Assembly: GCF_000759795.1 (NCBI RefSeq) | Contig: NZ_BBMZ01000012.1 | Location: 62,001 to 126,000 of the forward strand | Length of the DNA stretch: 64,000 bases | Direction: 5' to 3' | Origin: Pseudescherichia vulneris NBRC 102420 | Lineage (GTDB): Bacteria > Pseudomonadota > Gammaproteobacteria > Enterobacterales > Enterobacteriaceae | Shown: piece by piece, positions 46,801-56,577 of the stretch | Layout of the letters: each line of letters opens with the position of its first letter | Numbering within the stretch: position 1 is the first letter of the stretch | Notes under the pieces: model-generated | What the model saw: only the letters and a program-made list of their open reading frames with translations | The model's database searches: none | What the model was told of the DNA's origin: nothing | Program-made: the position numbers and the translations under genes

Positions 46801-47223
46801 ATTCCGAACAAAGCCTTTGTGACCGAGCGCCTGATCAACTGGTCGCTCTCCGATACCATTACCCGCGTGGTGGTGCGTCTTGGGGTAGCCTACGGCTCCG
46901 ATCTCGATAAGGTGAAGGCGGTGCTGCTGAAGGCGGCGATGGATCATCCGAAGGTGATGCACGATCCGGAACCGGCGGTCTTCTTTACGACCTTTGGCCC
47001 GAGCACGCTGGATCACGAGCTGCGCCTCTACGTACGTGAGCTGCGGGATCGCAGCTACACCGTGGATGAACTGAACCGTACCATCGATCGGCTGTGCCGC
47101 GAGAACGGCATCAACATTGCGTTCAATCAGCTGGAAGTGCACCTGCGCAATGCGAAAGGTGAAGAGCTGACCGAGGTAAAACGCGACCTGAACGACGACA
47201 ATAGCGCGCCTGCTATCGCCTGA
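43873..47223 (+). CDS. mscK: MscK (KefA) potassium-dependent mechanosensitive channel
   Basis: Large MscS-superfamily channel responding to membrane tension and external potassium. My start (MLHSIRSQNPLSAFAMVLVLIVSLFTTASYARA) gives 1116 residues, close to E. coli (1120), and a cleavable signal peptide. A GTG 17 codons upstream is an alternative. A long coiled-coil-rich periplasmic region (about 35-480) precedes about eleven membrane helices. The MscS-like pore helix and beta domain lie at the C-terminus (GLGFGLQEIFGNFVAGIIIL, then FERPVRIGDTVTIG). Confidence 0.95.
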   Translation: MLHSIRSQNPLSAFAMVLVLIVSLFTTASYARASNDLPTRAEVQSQLDALNKQKDHTPQDKLVIDDLTQTLDTLDKIERVKQETTQLRQKVAQAPDKMREATEGLNALSDKDNDDETRKILATLSLRQLESRVSQLLDNLQTAQNDLATYNSQLVALQTQPERVQNAMYAASQQLQQIRNRLNGTGAGEGALRPTQQTLLLAQQALLNAEIDQQRKSLEGNTTLQDTLQKQRDYVTANSNRLEHQLQLLQEAVNSKRLTLTEKTAQEAVTPDETARIQANPLVKQELELNHQLSQRLIDATENGNALVQQNIKVKNWLDRALQSERNIKEQISVLKGSLLLSRILYQQQQTLPSADELADMTNRIADLRLEQFEINQQRDALFQSDAFVGKLEEGHASEVNDEVHDALLQVVDMRRELLDQLNKQLGNQLMMAINLQVNQQQLMSVSTSLQEVLTQQIFWVNSNKPMDWEWIKAFPQAVKEQFRTMKITVNWEKAWPAVAIAFLAGLPLLLIAGLIRWRLGWLKQYQARLADEVGQLRNDSQGHTPKAILIDLIRALPVCLLILAAGLILLTMQLNISELLWAFSKKLALFWLVFGVCWKVLEKDGVAVTHFGMPPQLTSHWRRQIVRVSLALLPLHFWSVVSELSPLHLMDDVTGQIVIFLNLLVISALVWPMCRDSWRDKESHALRLLTVTVLSIVPVALMVLTATGYFYTTLRLSGRWIETVYLVIVWNLLYQTVLRGLSVAARRIAYRRALARRQNLVKEGAEGAEPQEEPTIALEQVNQQTLRITMLVMVALFGLVFWAIWSDLITVFAYLDSITLWHYNGTEAGANVVKSVTMGSLLFALIAAMVAWALIRNLPGLLEVLVLSRLKMRQGASYAITTILNYVIIAAGAMTVFGSLGVSWDKLQWLAAALSVGLGFGLQEIFGNFVAGIIILFERPVRIGDTVTIGTFSGTVNKIRIRATTITDFDRKEVIIPNKAFVTERLINWSLSDTITRVVVRLGVAYGSDLDKVKAVLLKAAMDHPKVMHDPEPAVFFTTFGPSTLDHELRLYVRELRDRSYTVDELNRTIDRLCRENGINIAFNQLEVHLRNAKGEELTEVKRDLNDDNSAPAIA

Positions 47224-47229
47224 CGGGGT

Positions 47230-47388
47230 TTAAGAACGCGTATCCTGCAGCGGGACTTTTTTCTCAAAGTCCCGCTTTACTATCTCCAGCGCTTTCAGCA
47301 CGGTTTCCGGCGCAATGGCGTGCTCTTCCAGCAGCATAATCAGATCCACCGCCAGCTTGACCTCTTCCGGCGCATTTTCCAGCGACAT
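47230..47388 (-). CDS. ybaM: YbaM small conserved protein
   Basis: A 52-residue protein of the YbaM (DUF2496) family, unknown function, read directly from the sequence: it begins [20 protein letters not shown], continues with [20 protein letters not shown] and ends [12 protein letters not shown]. The start follows AGGAGTGAAT. It lies 18 bp downstream of priC on the same strand, as in E. coli. It is below the length normally reported for open frames and easily missed. Confidence 0.93.
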   Translation of the reverse strand: MSLENAPEEVKLAVDLIMLLEEHAIAPETVLKALEIVKRDFEKKVPLQDTRS

Positions 47389-47406
47389 ATTCACTCCTGT
47401 TACTCC

Positions 47407-47934
47407 CTAGCGTGTTAACCGGGCCAGTACGTTCTCAATCCGCGCCAGCGCGCTGCGACAGCGTGCCAGCCTGCCTTCGAGCGCCACGACGTCGCGCTGT
47501 AGCGTTTGCTGCTCTTCAAAACCGGTAGCTCTGGCGAGCAGCAGCTCGCGGGCCCGTTTCATCTCCTGCAGGCGGCGCTCGTACTGCTGATGCTGTAGCC
47601 GCTTGCGCTGCCATTTGGTCACCCCCGGTGAGGCGCTGTCCCACTCCCGTAGCGACCAGGTGGCCGTTTCCCGGGTAAGGGCGGCGAGCTGTGACGAGAG
47701 ATGTTCCGCCAGCCACGCCACCTGCGGCAGCTGTCCGGCATCCACCGCGTGGCGCAGCGCGGCGAGATTATGGTCAACCTCGTCCAGGCAGGCGCGCATT
47801 AACGTGCTGCGGGTTTGAAACAGATGGCGATCGAAGCGTGCGCTGACGGTCGCGTGGTGCGCCAGTGGTGCAGCCCGCTCACGCAGGGAAGCGAGCTGTT
47901 TTTCCAGTGAATCTAAAAGCAAAGCCGTTTTCAA
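47407..47934 (-). CDS. priC: Primosomal replication protein N'' (PriC)
   Basis: Replication-restart protein that recruits DnaB at stalled forks. I choose TTG at 47934, because GGGGAGAGA stands at Shine-Dalgarno distance and the resulting 175 residues equal the E. coli length and begin with the family pattern (K)TALLLDSLEKQL. The ATG seven codons upstream (47955) lacks a ribosome-binding site. Helical and arginine-rich throughout (SARFDRHLFQTRSTLMRACLDE; WSLREWDSASP). Divergent from ybaN. Confidence 0.93.
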   Translation of the reverse strand: MKTALLLDSLEKQLASLRERAAPLAHHATVSARFDRHLFQTRSTLMRACLDEVDHNLAALRHAVDAGQLPQVAWLAEHLSSQLAALTRETATWSLREWDSASPGVTKWQRKRLQHQQYERRLQEMKRARELLLARATGFEEQQTLQRDVVALEGRLARCRSALARIENVLARLTR

Positions 47935-48000
47935 CAATCTCTCCCCTGTATTCATCAGGGCTATGCTACATTAGCCAAAAAGCCCGATAACGATCCTATT

Positions 48001-48390
48001 ATGCAACGTACTCTGTTAATTATCATCGGCTGGCTGGCGGTTGCGCTCGGCACGCTCGGCGTCGTGCTGCCGGTGTTGCCCACCACGCCCTTTATTCTGT
48101 TAGCCGCCTGGTGCTTTGCCCGATCCTCTCCTCGTTTTCACGCCTGGCTGCTCTATCGCTCCTGGTTTGGCGGCTATCTTCGCCACTGGCAGCAGTACCG
48201 TGCAATGCCCCCCGGCGCCAAACCCCGCGCCATCGTCATTATCCTCCTGACGTTCGCGATTTCACTCTGGCTGGTTAAGCTGATGTGGGTCCGTTTTCTG
48301 CTGCTGGCGATCCTCGCCTGCCTGCTGATATTTATGTGGCGAATCCCGGTCGTTGATAAGGCGGTTGATGAAAAGCAACAAAAGCAGTAA
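48001..48390 (+). CDS. ybaN: YbaN (DUF454) inner-membrane protein
   Basis: A 129-residue membrane protein of unknown function with three or four hydrophobic helices (LLIIIGWLAVALGTLGVVLPVLPTTPFILLAAWCFARSS). The GVVLPVLPTTPF motif is typical of the DUF454 family. It precedes apt on the same strand and is divergent from priC. Confidence 0.92.
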   Translation: MQRTLLIIIGWLAVALGTLGVVLPVLPTTPFILLAAWCFARSSPRFHAWLLYRSWFGGYLRHWQQYRAMPPGAKPRAIVIILLTFAISLWLVKLMWVRFLLLAILACLLIFMWRIPVVDKAVDEKQQKQ

Positions 48391-48540
48391 AGCGCACTCA
48401 AGCTTATTGCATTTGTCCCGTTCTGCCAGTACATTCGACCGTTTTCGAGCACGGGCACGTTTGGTTAAATGTTAAACAATAGTTACATTAACCTGCAACG
48501 CGTGCAGTGAGTATGACCGTTTCTAGCAGGCAAAAAATCC

Positions 48541-49092
48541 ATGACAGCAACTGCGCAGCAGCTTGAGTATTTAAAAGACAGCATTAAAAGCATTCAGGAC
48601 TATCCGAAACCGGGGATCCTGTTCCGGGATGTCACCAGTTTGCTGGAAGATCCGAAAGCGTATGCTCTCAGCATTGAACTGCTGGTCGCGCGTTTCAAAG
48701 ACGCAGGCATTACCAAAGTGGTGGGTACCGAAGCCCGTGGCTTCCTGTTTGGCGCCCCGGTCGCCCTGGCGCTGGGCGTTGGCTTTGTGCCGGTGCGTAA
48801 GCCGCGCAAGCTGCCGCGTGAAACCATCGCCGAAAGCTATGAGCTGGAGTATGGCACCGACCAGTTAGAGATCCACGTTGATGCCATCAAGCCGGGCGAT
48901 AAAGTGCTGGTGGTGGACGATCTGCTGGCGACCGGCGGCACCATTGAAGCCACCGTGAAGCTGATCCGCCGTCTGGGTGGTGACGTGACCGACGCTGCCT
49001 TTATTATCAATCTGTTTGATATTGGTGGCGAAGAGCGTCTGGCGAAGCAGGGGATCACCTGTTACAGCCTGGTGCCGTTCCCCGGCCACTGA
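48541..49092 (+). CDS. apt: Adenine phosphoribosyltransferase
   Basis: Purine-salvage enzyme making AMP from adenine and PRPP, 183 residues, cytosolic homodimer. The PRPP-binding motif [13 protein letters not shown] and the adenine-binding [10 protein letters not shown] / [11 protein letters not shown] regions are intact. The starting ATG leads into [19 protein letters not shown] as in E. coli. Located upstream of dnaX, with a 94-bp gap. Confidence 0.97.
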   Translation: MTATAQQLEYLKDSIKSIQDYPKPGILFRDVTSLLEDPKAYALSIELLVARFKDAGITKVVGTEARGFLFGAPVALALGVGFVPVRKPRKLPRETIAESYELEYGTDQLEIHVDAIKPGDKVLVVDDLLATGGTIEATVKLIRRLGGDVTDAAFIINLFDIGGEERLAKQGITCYSLVPFPGH

Positions 49093-49186
49093 TTGCCATC
49101 CGTCAGTACACAGTCTCGCTGTTAGGGCGAGGCTGTGATAGCATTGCCCCTCGTATATCCACCTTCCAGCGTTCCAGAGCCTGCCC

Positions 49187-51115
49187 ATGAGTTATCAGGT
49201 CTTAGCCCGTAAGTGGCGACCACAAACTTTTGCTGACGTCGTCGGTCAGGAGCATGTGCTGACTGCACTGGCGAACGGCTTATCGTTAGGACGCATTCAT
49301 CATGCGTATCTCTTTTCCGGCACCCGTGGCGTCGGAAAGACCTCTATTGCCCGTTTGCTGGCGAAGGGGCTGAACTGCGAGACCGGCATTACCGCAACGC
49401 CCTGCGGCGTGTGCGACAACTGCCGTGAAATCGAGCAGGGGCGCTTTGTCGATCTGATTGAGATCGACGCCGCCTCGCGTACCAAAGTTGAAGATACCCG
49501 CGATCTGCTGGATAACGTCCAGTACGCGCCAGCCCGTGGCCGCTTCAAAGTCTACTTGATAGACGAAGTGCATATGCTGTCGCGGCACAGCTTTAACGCC
49601 CTGCTGAAGACCCTTGAAGAGCCACCGGCGCACGTCAAGTTCCTGCTGGCGACCACCGATCCGCAGAAGCTGCCGGTAACCATCCTCTCCCGCTGCCTGC
49701 AGTTTCATCTTAAGGCGCTGGATGTAGATCAGATCCGCCAGCAGCTTGAGCATATTCTCGACGAAGAGAAGATCCACCACGAACCGCGCGCCTTACAGCT
49801 GCTGGCTCGGGCCGCCGACGGCAGCCTGCGCGACGCCCTTAGCCTGACCGATCAGGCGATTGCCAGCGGCGACGGCCAGCTCACTGCCCAGGCGGTGAGC
49901 CAGATGCTTGGCACGCTGGATGACGACCAGGCGCTGTCGCTGATTGAGGCGCTGGTGGAGGCCAACGGCGAACGGGTGATGGCGCTGGTTAACGAGGCTG
50001 CCGCACGCGGCGTGGAGTGGGAGGCGCTGCTTGTTGAGATGCAGACCCTGCTGCACCGCATCGCGATGGTACAGCTCTCGCCCTCCGCGCTCGGCAGCGA
50101 TATGGCGGCTATTGAGCAGCGCCTGCGCGAGCTGGCGCGCACCGTGCCGCCGGGCGACGTCCAGCTCTACTACCAGACAATGCTGATTGGTCGCAAAGAG
50201 CTGCCGTTTGCGCCGGACCGGCGGATGGGCATAGAGATGACCCTGCTGCGGGCGCTGGCGTTCCATCCGCGTATGCCGCTGCCGGAGCCGAGCGTGCCAG
50301 CCCAGGACTTCTCTCCCGTTGCCCCGACGGCAGTGCTGACGCCGGATCAGGTGCCGCCATCGCCGCCGCCTGCTGCGCCGCGTAGCGATGCGCCGCTGTC
50401 GGACACCACCAGCCAGGTGCTAGCCGCCCGCAGTCAGCTGCAGCGTGCTCAGGGAGCGACCAAAGCAAAAAAGAGTGAACCGGCAGCGGCAACCCGCACG
50501 CGGCCGGTGAATAACGCTGCGCTTGAGCGGCTGGCATCGGTCACCGAGCGCATCCAGACGCGCCCGGCCGCCGCCGCCCAGGAGCAAGCGCCGGTAAAAA
50601 AAGAGGCCTACCGCTGGAAGACCACCCTGGTTACCGAAGAGGTAAAAGAGGTGGTCGCCACGCCGAAGGCGCTGAAGAAAGCCCTTGAGCATGAGCGGAC
50701 GCCGGAGCTGGCGCAAAAGCTTGCCGAAGAGGCCATCACCCGCGATCCGTGGGCGGCAGAGGTCAGTCGGCTCAGCCTGCCTAAACTGGTTGAACAGGTG
50801 GCGCTTAACGCGTGGAAAGAGCAGGAGGGGAGCCGAATCTGCCTGCACCTGCGGACTACCCAGCGGCATCTGAACTCCCCCGGTACGCTAAAAGTTTTAG
50901 GTGAGGCACTTAACACCCTGTACGGTTCAGCGGTTGAAGTGTCTATCATTGAAGATGATAATCCCGCGATGCGCACTCCGCTGGAGTGGCGTCAGGCGAT
51001 TTACGAAGAGATGCTTGCGCAGGCGCGCGAGTCGATTATTGCGGATAGCAACATTCAGACCCTGCAACGGTTTTTCGATGCGGATCTGGATGAAGAGAGC
51101 ATTCGCCCTATTTGA
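49187..51115 (+). CDS. dnaX: DNA polymerase III tau/gamma subunits
   Basis: Clamp-loader ATPase; the full 642-residue product is tau, which also holds the core polymerases and DnaB. Walker A GTRGVGKTS, a four-cysteine zinc module (C-x8-C-x2-C region: NCETGITATPCGVCDNC) and DEVHMLS are visible. A programmed -1 frameshift signal at 50451-50508 would yield gamma of 430 residues, stopping at TGA 50476-50478. Domains IV-V (after about residue 430) are unique to tau. It is followed by ybaB and recR. Confidence 0.97.
   Translation: MSYQVLARKWRPQTFADVVGQEHVLTALANGLSLGRIHHAYLFSGTRGVGKTSIARLLAKGLNCETGITATPCGVCDNCREIEQGRFVDLIEIDAASRTKVEDTRDLLDNVQYAPARGRFKVYLIDEVHMLSRHSFNALLKTLEEPPAHVKFLLATTDPQKLPVTILSRCLQFHLKALDVDQIRQQLEHILDEEKIHHEPRALQLLARAADGSLRDALSLTDQAIASGDGQLTAQAVSQMLGTLDDDQALSLIEALVEANGERVMALVNEAAARGVEWEALLVEMQTLLHRIAMVQLSPSALGSDMAAIEQRLRELARTVPPGDVQLYYQTMLIGRKELPFAPDRRMGIEMTLLRALAFHPRMPLPEPSVPAQDFSPVAPTAVLTPDQVPPSPPPAAPRSDAPLSDTTSQVLAARSQLQRAQGATKAKKSEPAAATRTRPVNNAALERLASVTERIQTRPAAAAQEQAPVKKEAYRWKTTLVTEEVKEVVATPKALKKALEHERTPELAQKLAEEAITRDPWAAEVSRLSLPKLVEQVALNAWKEQEGSRICLHLRTTQRHLNSPGTLKVLGEALNTLYGSAVEVSIIEDDNPAMRTPLEWRQAIYEEMLAQARESIIADSNIQTLQRFFDADLDEESIRPI
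50451..50508 (+). promoter_or_regulatory. Programmed -1 ribosomal frameshift signal in dnaX
   Basis: All three parts known from E. coli are present: an internal Shine-Dalgarno (AGGGAG, 50451-50456), the slippery A-AAA-AAG (50467-50473) in phase with codons 428-429, and a downstream stem whose outer arms are ACCGGC (50479-50484) and GCCGGT (50503-50508). The -1 frame reads GAG then TGA. Confidence 0.92.
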
Positions 51116-51156
51116 TCGTAAGTTTGACTTACGGTTGTCATTTTTAACGTGAATGA

Positions 51157-51503
<347 letters not shown>

Positions 51504-51527
51504 GCTTTGCGCAGTTAGCTATTATCA

Positions 51528-51588
51528 GCGCTACGCGATCTCAAAAAGATCCTGTCAGAAAGGCAGATCTTGAGAGTGAGCGTAGCGC
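51528..51588. repeat. Large imperfect hairpin inside the insertion
   Basis: Outer arms GCGCTACGC (51528-51536) and GCGTAGCGC (51580-51588) match perfectly. Inner arms CTCAA-AGAT and ATCTTGAG extend the stem with bulges. It lies 25 bp inside the left edge. Confidence 0.6.
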
Positions 51589-51704
51589 ATTATAAGTGAA
51601 TCAAAATTAGCTCGTTTTAACTACTTTCATCAACTCTACCCATTCCCCTGCGTTATCTTTATAAACAGCCTGATAAATATGATGCGATCGACGCGGTAAG
51701 CATT

Positions 51705-51875
51705 ATGCAAATTAAATTAATCGAAACCGAGCAGGATTATGAGGCAGCTTTAAGTGTTGTTGCCCCGATGTTTGATCAGGAACCTTCCATAAACGCACCT
51801 GAAGGCGATTTTTTTGAGGCTATATGTCTGCTCATAGAAGAGTATGAAAAAAAGCATTATCCTTTAAACATCTAA
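51705..51875 (+). pseudogene. Truncated HigA-like antitoxin
   Basis: A 56-codon frame whose product resembles the N-terminal half of HigA antitoxins: it contains IETEQDYEAALSVVAPMFDQ and ends LIEEYEKKHYPLNI. Family members continue from this KHYPI-type sequence into a helix-turn-helix domain, which is missing here. The upstream in-frame codons 51657-51704 read LYKQPDKYDAIDAVSI, similar to the YDKIDA-type end of HigB toxins, so this may be a decayed higBA pair. A free N-terminal antitoxin domain could still be expressed, but no good Shine-Dalgarno is seen. Confidence 0.6.
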
Positions 51876-51938
51876 TTCATGTCTTTGAATTATCTTAATT
51901 TAAGTGGTTGATATGTTTAATTTTAAATTTTGTAAGGG

Positions 51939-51950
51939 GCCGTTCTAATG
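51939..51950 (+). repeat. Right 12-bp direct repeat flanking the ybaB-recR insertion
   Basis: GCCGTTCTAATG, identical to 51492-51503; the last three bases are the recR start codon. Confidence 0.85.
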
Positions 51951-52556
51951 CAGACCAGTCCGCTGCTGACGCAGCTTATGGAAGCCCTGCGCTGCCTGCC
52001 GGGCGTTGGCCCGAAATCGGCACAGCGCATGGCCTTTACGCTTCTGCAGCGCGATCGCAGCGGCGGGATGCGCCTTGCCCAGGCCCTGACGCGGGCAATG
52101 TCGGAGATTGGTCACTGCGCCGACTGCCGTACCTTCACCGAGCAGGAGGTGTGTAACATCTGCTCGAACCCGCGTCGCCAGGAGAACGGTCAGATTTGCG
52201 TGGTAGAGAGTCCGGCGGACATCTACGCCATTGAGCAGACCGGGCAGTTCTCTGGCCGCTACTTCGTGCTGATGGGGCACCTGTCGCCGCTCGACGGCAT
52301 CGGCCCGAACGATATCGGCCTCGATCGGCTGGAGCAGCGCCTGGAGCGTGAGCAACTGAAAGAGGTGATCCTCGCCACCAATCCCACGGTGGAAGGGGAG
52401 GCGACCGCCAACTACATCGCCGAGCTGTGCGGGCAGTATGGCGTTGACGCCAGCCGCATCGCCCACGGTGTGCCGGTAGGCGGCGAGCTGGAGATGGTCG
52501 ACGGTACCACGCTCTCCCACTCGCTGGCGGGACGCCATAAGATCCGCATTTCGTAA
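51948..52556 (+). CDS. recR: Recombination mediator RecR
   Basis: RecFOR-pathway protein that helps load RecA at gaps, with the family's usual length of about 201 residues. An N-terminal helix-hairpin-helix ([21 protein letters not shown]) is followed by a zinc finger ([18 protein letters not shown]) and a Toprim domain ([17 protein letters not shown]). The start lies inside the right direct repeat, and AAGGGG eight bases upstream replaces the ancestral ribosome-binding site that would lie in ybaB. Confidence 0.97.
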   Translation: MQTSPLLTQLMEALRCLPGVGPKSAQRMAFTLLQRDRSGGMRLAQALTRAMSEIGHCADCRTFTEQEVCNICSNPRRQENGQICVVESPADIYAIEQTGQFSGRYFVLMGHLSPLDGIGPNDIGLDRLEQRLEREQLKEVILATNPTVEGEATANYIAELCGQYGVDASRIAHGVPVGGELEMVDGTTLSHSLAGRHKIRIS

Positions 52557-52562
52557 AAAAAA

Positions 52563-52584
52563 CGGGGGCATTTTTCTGCCCCCG
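52563..52584. terminator. Hairpin after recR
   Basis: CGGGGGCA-TTTTTC-TGCCCCCG, preceded by A8. On the plus strand it lacks a U-tract, so it may only partly terminate dnaX-recR transcripts. The htpG heat-shock promoter begins one base further on. Confidence 0.5.
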
Positions 52585-52613
52585 CTTGAAATCCTGTTGT
52601 CTTATCCCCATTT
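52585..52613 (+). promoter_or_regulatory. Heat-shock (sigma-32) promoter of htpG
   Basis: CTTGAAA, a 14-bp spacer and CCCCATTT: an essentially perfect sigma-32 promoter, 40 bp upstream of htpG. Confidence 0.88.
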
Positions 52614-52653
52614 TCCCCTCAACACCAAATGGCATTGTTGAGGTATTTTTTCG

Positions 52654-54528
52654 ATGAAAGGACAAGAAACACGCGGCTTCCAGTCAGAAGTAAAACAGCT
52701 TCTGCATCTGATGATCCATTCTCTCTACTCCAACAAAGAGATCTTCCTGCGTGAGCTTATCTCTAACGCCTCGGATGCGGCAGACAAGCTGCGTTTCCGT
52801 GCGTTGTCAAAACCCGAGTTGTACGAGGGTGACGGTGAGCTACGCGTGCGCGTCTCCTTTGATAAAGAGAAGCGTACTCTGACCATTGCCGACAACGGTA
52901 TTGGTATGAACCGCGACGAAGTGATTGACCATCTGGGTACGATTGCTAAGTCCGGCACCAAAGCATTTCTCCAGTCGATGGGCTCCGACCAGGCAAAAGA
53001 TAGCCAGCTGATCGGCCAGTTCGGCGTGGGCTTCTACTCGGCGTTTATCGTTGCCGATAAAGTCACCGTGCGCACCCGTGCGGCGGGCGACAGCGCAGAG
53101 AACGGCGTGTTCTGGGAGTCCGCAGGCGAGGGCGACTACACCGTTGCCGATATCACCAAAGAGGATCGCGGGACCGAAATTACCCTGCACCTGCGTGAAG
53201 GCGAAGATGACTTCCTCAACGACTGGCGCGTACGCTCGATCATCAGCAAATACTCCGACCATATCGCGCTGCCGGTAGAGATCGAGAAGCACGACGAGCA
53301 GGATGGCGAAACCGTCATCAGCTGGGAGAAGATCAACAAGGCCCAGGCGCTCTGGACGCGCAGCAAGTCCGACATCAGCGACGACGAATACAAAGAGTTC
53401 TACAAGCATATTGCCCACGACTTTACCGATCCGCTGGCCTGGAGCCACAACCGCGTAGAGGGCAAGCAGGAGTACACCAGCCTGCTCTATATTCCGGCCC
53501 AGGCACCGTGGGATATGTGGAACCGCGATCACAAGCACGGCCTGAAGCTCTACGTACAGCGCGTCTTCATCATGGACGAGGCCGAGCAGTTCATGCCGAA
53601 CTACCTGCGCTTTGTGCGTGGCCTGATTGACTCCAACGATCTGCCGCTGAACGTCTCCCGTGAAATTCTGCAGGACAGCTCCGTTACTCGCAACCTGCGT
53701 AGCGCCCTGACCAAACGTGCGCTGCAGATGCTTGAGAAGCTGGCAAAAGATGATGCCGAGAAATATCAGGGCTTCTGGAAACAGTTCGGCCTGGTGTTGA
53801 AAGAGGGGCCAGCGGAAGATAGCGCAAACCAGGAGGCGATTGCCAAACTGCTGCGCTTTGCCTCTACCCATACCGACTCTGCCGAGCAGACGGTGGCGCT
53901 GGCGGACTACGTCTCCCGCATGAAAGAGGGCCAGGAGAAGATCTACTATATCACTGCTGACAGCTACGCCGCTGCGAAGAGCAGCCCGCACCTGGAGCTG
54001 CTGCGTAAGAAAGGCATCGAAGTGCTGCTGCTCTCCGATCGCATCGACGAGTGGATGATGAGCTACCTCACCGAGTTCGACGGCAAGTCCTTCCAGTCGG
54101 TGGCAAAAGCCGATGAGTCGCTGGATAAGCTGAACGACGAGGTAGACGAAAGCGCGAAAGAGGCCGAGAAAGCCCTGGAGCCGTTCGTTGAGCGTGTGAA
54201 AACCCTGCTGGGTGACCGCGTGAAAGAGGTACGCTTTACTCATCGCCTGACCGATACGCCGGCGATCGTCACGACCGACAACGACGAGATGAGCACCCAG
54301 ATGGCGAAGCTGTTTGCCGCTGCGGGCCAGGCCGTGCCGGATGTGAAGTACATCTTCGAACTTAACCCGGACCACGTTCTGGTGAAGCGCACCGCCGATA
54401 TTCAGGACGAAGCCCAGTTCAAGGCATGGATTGAACTGCTGCTGGATCAGGCCCTGTTTGCCGAGCGCGGCACGCTGGAAGATCCGAACCAGTTTATCCG
54501 CCGCATGAACCAGCTGCTGGTTTCTTAA
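52654..54528 (+). CDS. htpG: Hsp90 chaperone HtpG
   Basis: Cytosolic bacterial Hsp90 of 624 residues. The N-terminal GHKL ATPase motifs are intact: [25 protein letters not shown] and [11 protein letters not shown]. The middle domain ([25 protein letters not shown]) and C-terminal dimerisation domain follow, with no C-terminal EEVD. It follows recR as in E. coli, with its own sigma-32 promoter. The long antisense open frame is a codon-usage artefact. Confidence 0.98.
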   Translation: MKGQETRGFQSEVKQLLHLMIHSLYSNKEIFLRELISNASDAADKLRFRALSKPELYEGDGELRVRVSFDKEKRTLTIADNGIGMNRDEVIDHLGTIAKSGTKAFLQSMGSDQAKDSQLIGQFGVGFYSAFIVADKVTVRTRAAGDSAENGVFWESAGEGDYTVADITKEDRGTEITLHLREGEDDFLNDWRVRSIISKYSDHIALPVEIEKHDEQDGETVISWEKINKAQALWTRSKSDISDDEYKEFYKHIAHDFTDPLAWSHNRVEGKQEYTSLLYIPAQAPWDMWNRDHKHGLKLYVQRVFIMDEAEQFMPNYLRFVRGLIDSNDLPLNVSREILQDSSVTRNLRSALTKRALQMLEKLAKDDAEKYQGFWKQFGLVLKEGPAEDSANQEAIAKLLRFASTHTDSAEQTVALADYVSRMKEGQEKIYYITADSYAAAKSSPHLELLRKKGIEVLLLSDRIDEWMMSYLTEFDGKSFQSVAKADESLDKLNDEVDESAKEAEKALEPFVERVKTLLGDRVKEVRFTHRLTDTPAIVTTDNDEMSTQMAKLFAAAGQAVPDVKYIFELNPDHVLVKRTADIQDEAQFKAWIELLLDQALFAERGTLEDPNQFIRRMNQLLVS

Positions 54529-54541
54529 TCGCTCTATACAC

Positions 54542-54571
54542 CGTTCCCTCTTGCCCCTGGCAAGGGGGAAC
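54542..54571 (+). terminator. Hairpin after htpG
   Basis: CGTTCCCTCTTGCC / GGCAAGGGGGAACG, a 14-bp stem with one wobble pair and a 2-nt loop, shortly after the htpG stop. No strong U-tract follows. Confidence 0.5.
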
Positions 54572-54716
54572 GATTCAGCTGCTCAACTTCCCGCCGAACC
54601 CGCCTGCATAAGCCTCGCTTCCTTGTGGTGATACTGACTTTAGTGGTATGGTTTTCGCTTCAAACAACGTTGTATACCTGTCATCAATTATCTGGGTATA
54701 AAAATTCAAAACGTAG

Positions 54717-55373
<657 letters not shown>

Positions 55374-55550
55374 GGTCTCTCGGCTAAGAGCCCTCGGTTA
55401 AGCCTGCTTTCCCCGGTGCCTGCGCCGGGGATGTTCTTCCCCATCTCTCCCCAAGCTTTTCCCTTTCGCAGCAATGGGTTTCGTTTACGCCCGTTTCAGT
55501 TACAATTCTCTCAGTTAACTTTCTTAGGCTTAAATGAATACGAGGCGCGA

Positions 55551-56513
55551 ATGAGTCACGCGAAAACCGGCATCCTGCTGGCGAATCTGGGCACACCCGA
55601 TGCTCCCACCCCCGCAGCGGTCAAACGCTATCTTCGCCAGTTTTTAAGCGATCGACGCGTAGTGGATACGCCGCGCCTGCTGTGGTGGCCGCTGCTGCGC
55701 GGCGTGATCCTGCCGATTCGTTCTCCGCGCGTGGCGAAGCTCTATCAATCCGTGTGGATGGAGGAGGGCTCGCCGCTGATGGTCTACAGCCGTCGCCAGC
55801 AGCGGGCGTTGGCTGCCCGACTGGCTGACGTGCCGGTGGCGCTGGGGATGAGCTACGGCTCACCCTCGCTGGAGAGCGCGGTAGATGAGCTGATCTCTCA
55901 GGACGTAGAGCACATTGTGGTTCTGCCGCTCTATCCGCAGTACTCCTGCTCAACCGTGGCCGCGGTCTGGGACGAGTTGGGGCGTATTCTGCAACGTAAG
56001 CGCAGCATTCCTGGTATCTCATTGATCCGCGACTATGCCGACAACCGGTCGTACATTGACGCGCTGGCTAACAGCGTGCGTGCCTCCTTTGCCCGCCACG
56101 GCGAGCCGGATCTGCTCCTGCTCTCCTATCACGGCATTCCCCAGCGCTATGCGGAAGAGGGCGACGTCTATCCCCAGCGCTGCCGCGATACCACCCGCGA
56201 GCTGGTTTCGGCCCTCGGCGTGCCGCCGGAGAAGGTGATGATGACCTTCCAGTCGCGCTTTGGCCGCGAGCCGTGGCTGACCCCCTATACCGACGAAACG
56301 CTGAAGATGCTCGGCGAGAAAGGGGTGAAGCATATTCAGGTCATCTGTCCGGGCTTCTCCTCTGACTGTCTGGAGACGCTGGAGGAGATTGCGGTGCAGA
56401 ACCGGGAATTTTTCCTCGAAGCGGGCGGGGAGAAATATGAATATATTCCTGCGCTTAATGATTCTGCCGATCATATCGACATGATGCTGGACCTGACGGC
56501 TCCTTACCGCTAA
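55551..56513 (+). CDS. hemH: Ferrochelatase
   Basis: Inserts ferrous iron into protoporphyrin IX, the last step of haem synthesis. Starting at [19 protein letters not shown] gives 320 residues, the E. coli length. The metal-site His194 stands in [10 protein letters not shown], and the conserved [11 protein letters not shown] segment follows. An in-frame ATG 135 bp upstream gives an unconserved extension and is rejected. Membrane-associated, between adk and gsk. Confidence 0.97.
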   Translation: MSHAKTGILLANLGTPDAPTPAAVKRYLRQFLSDRRVVDTPRLLWWPLLRGVILPIRSPRVAKLYQSVWMEEGSPLMVYSRRQQRALAARLADVPVALGMSYGSPSLESAVDELISQDVEHIVVLPLYPQYSCSTVAAVWDELGRILQRKRSIPGISLIRDYADNRSYIDALANSVRASFARHGEPDLLLLSYHGIPQRYAEEGDVYPQRCRDTTRELVSALGVPPEKVMMTFQSRFGREPWLTPYTDETLKMLGEKGVKHIQVICPGFSSDCLETLEEIAVQNREFFLEAGGEKYEYIPALNDSADHIDMMLDLTAPYR

Positions 56514-56577
56514 TCGCGCGCGGTGCCGGGAGTGTGCTACCATTCCCGGCCCAATTGGTCATTCGTAGCAAACGTGC

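Larger units (their letters stand above)
51504..51938. mobile_element. Insertion between ybaB and recR carrying a toxin-antitoxin remnant
   Basis: A 435-bp AT-rich segment between the two copies of GCCGTTCTAATG (447 bp with one copy). It separates ybaB and recR, which are contiguous in E. coli, and the repeat preserves both the ybaB stop and the recR start. It contains a large imperfect hairpin, a truncated higA-like gene and a possible HigB tail. It ends in TGTAAGGGG, which now serves as the recR ribosome-binding site. No transposase is visible. The origin could be a small mobile element, or illegitimate integration with a staggered cut. Confidence 0.6.

Noticed and set aside
51607-51699. 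Minus-strand reading ending AVYKDNAGEWVELMKVVKTS inside the ybaB-recR insertion
   Set aside because: Protein-like in appearance, but it has no start codon before an upstream stop and conflicts with the better-supported HigA-like frame on the other strand. It could be a fragment of another gene.
52840-54375. 511-codon open frame antisense to htpG
   Set aside because: Mirror frame created by htpG codon usage; no similarity to a known family and full overlap with a certain gene.
55416-55550. 45-residue N-terminal extension of hemH
   Set aside because: Not conserved in ferrochelatases; the downstream ATG gives exactly 320 residues.
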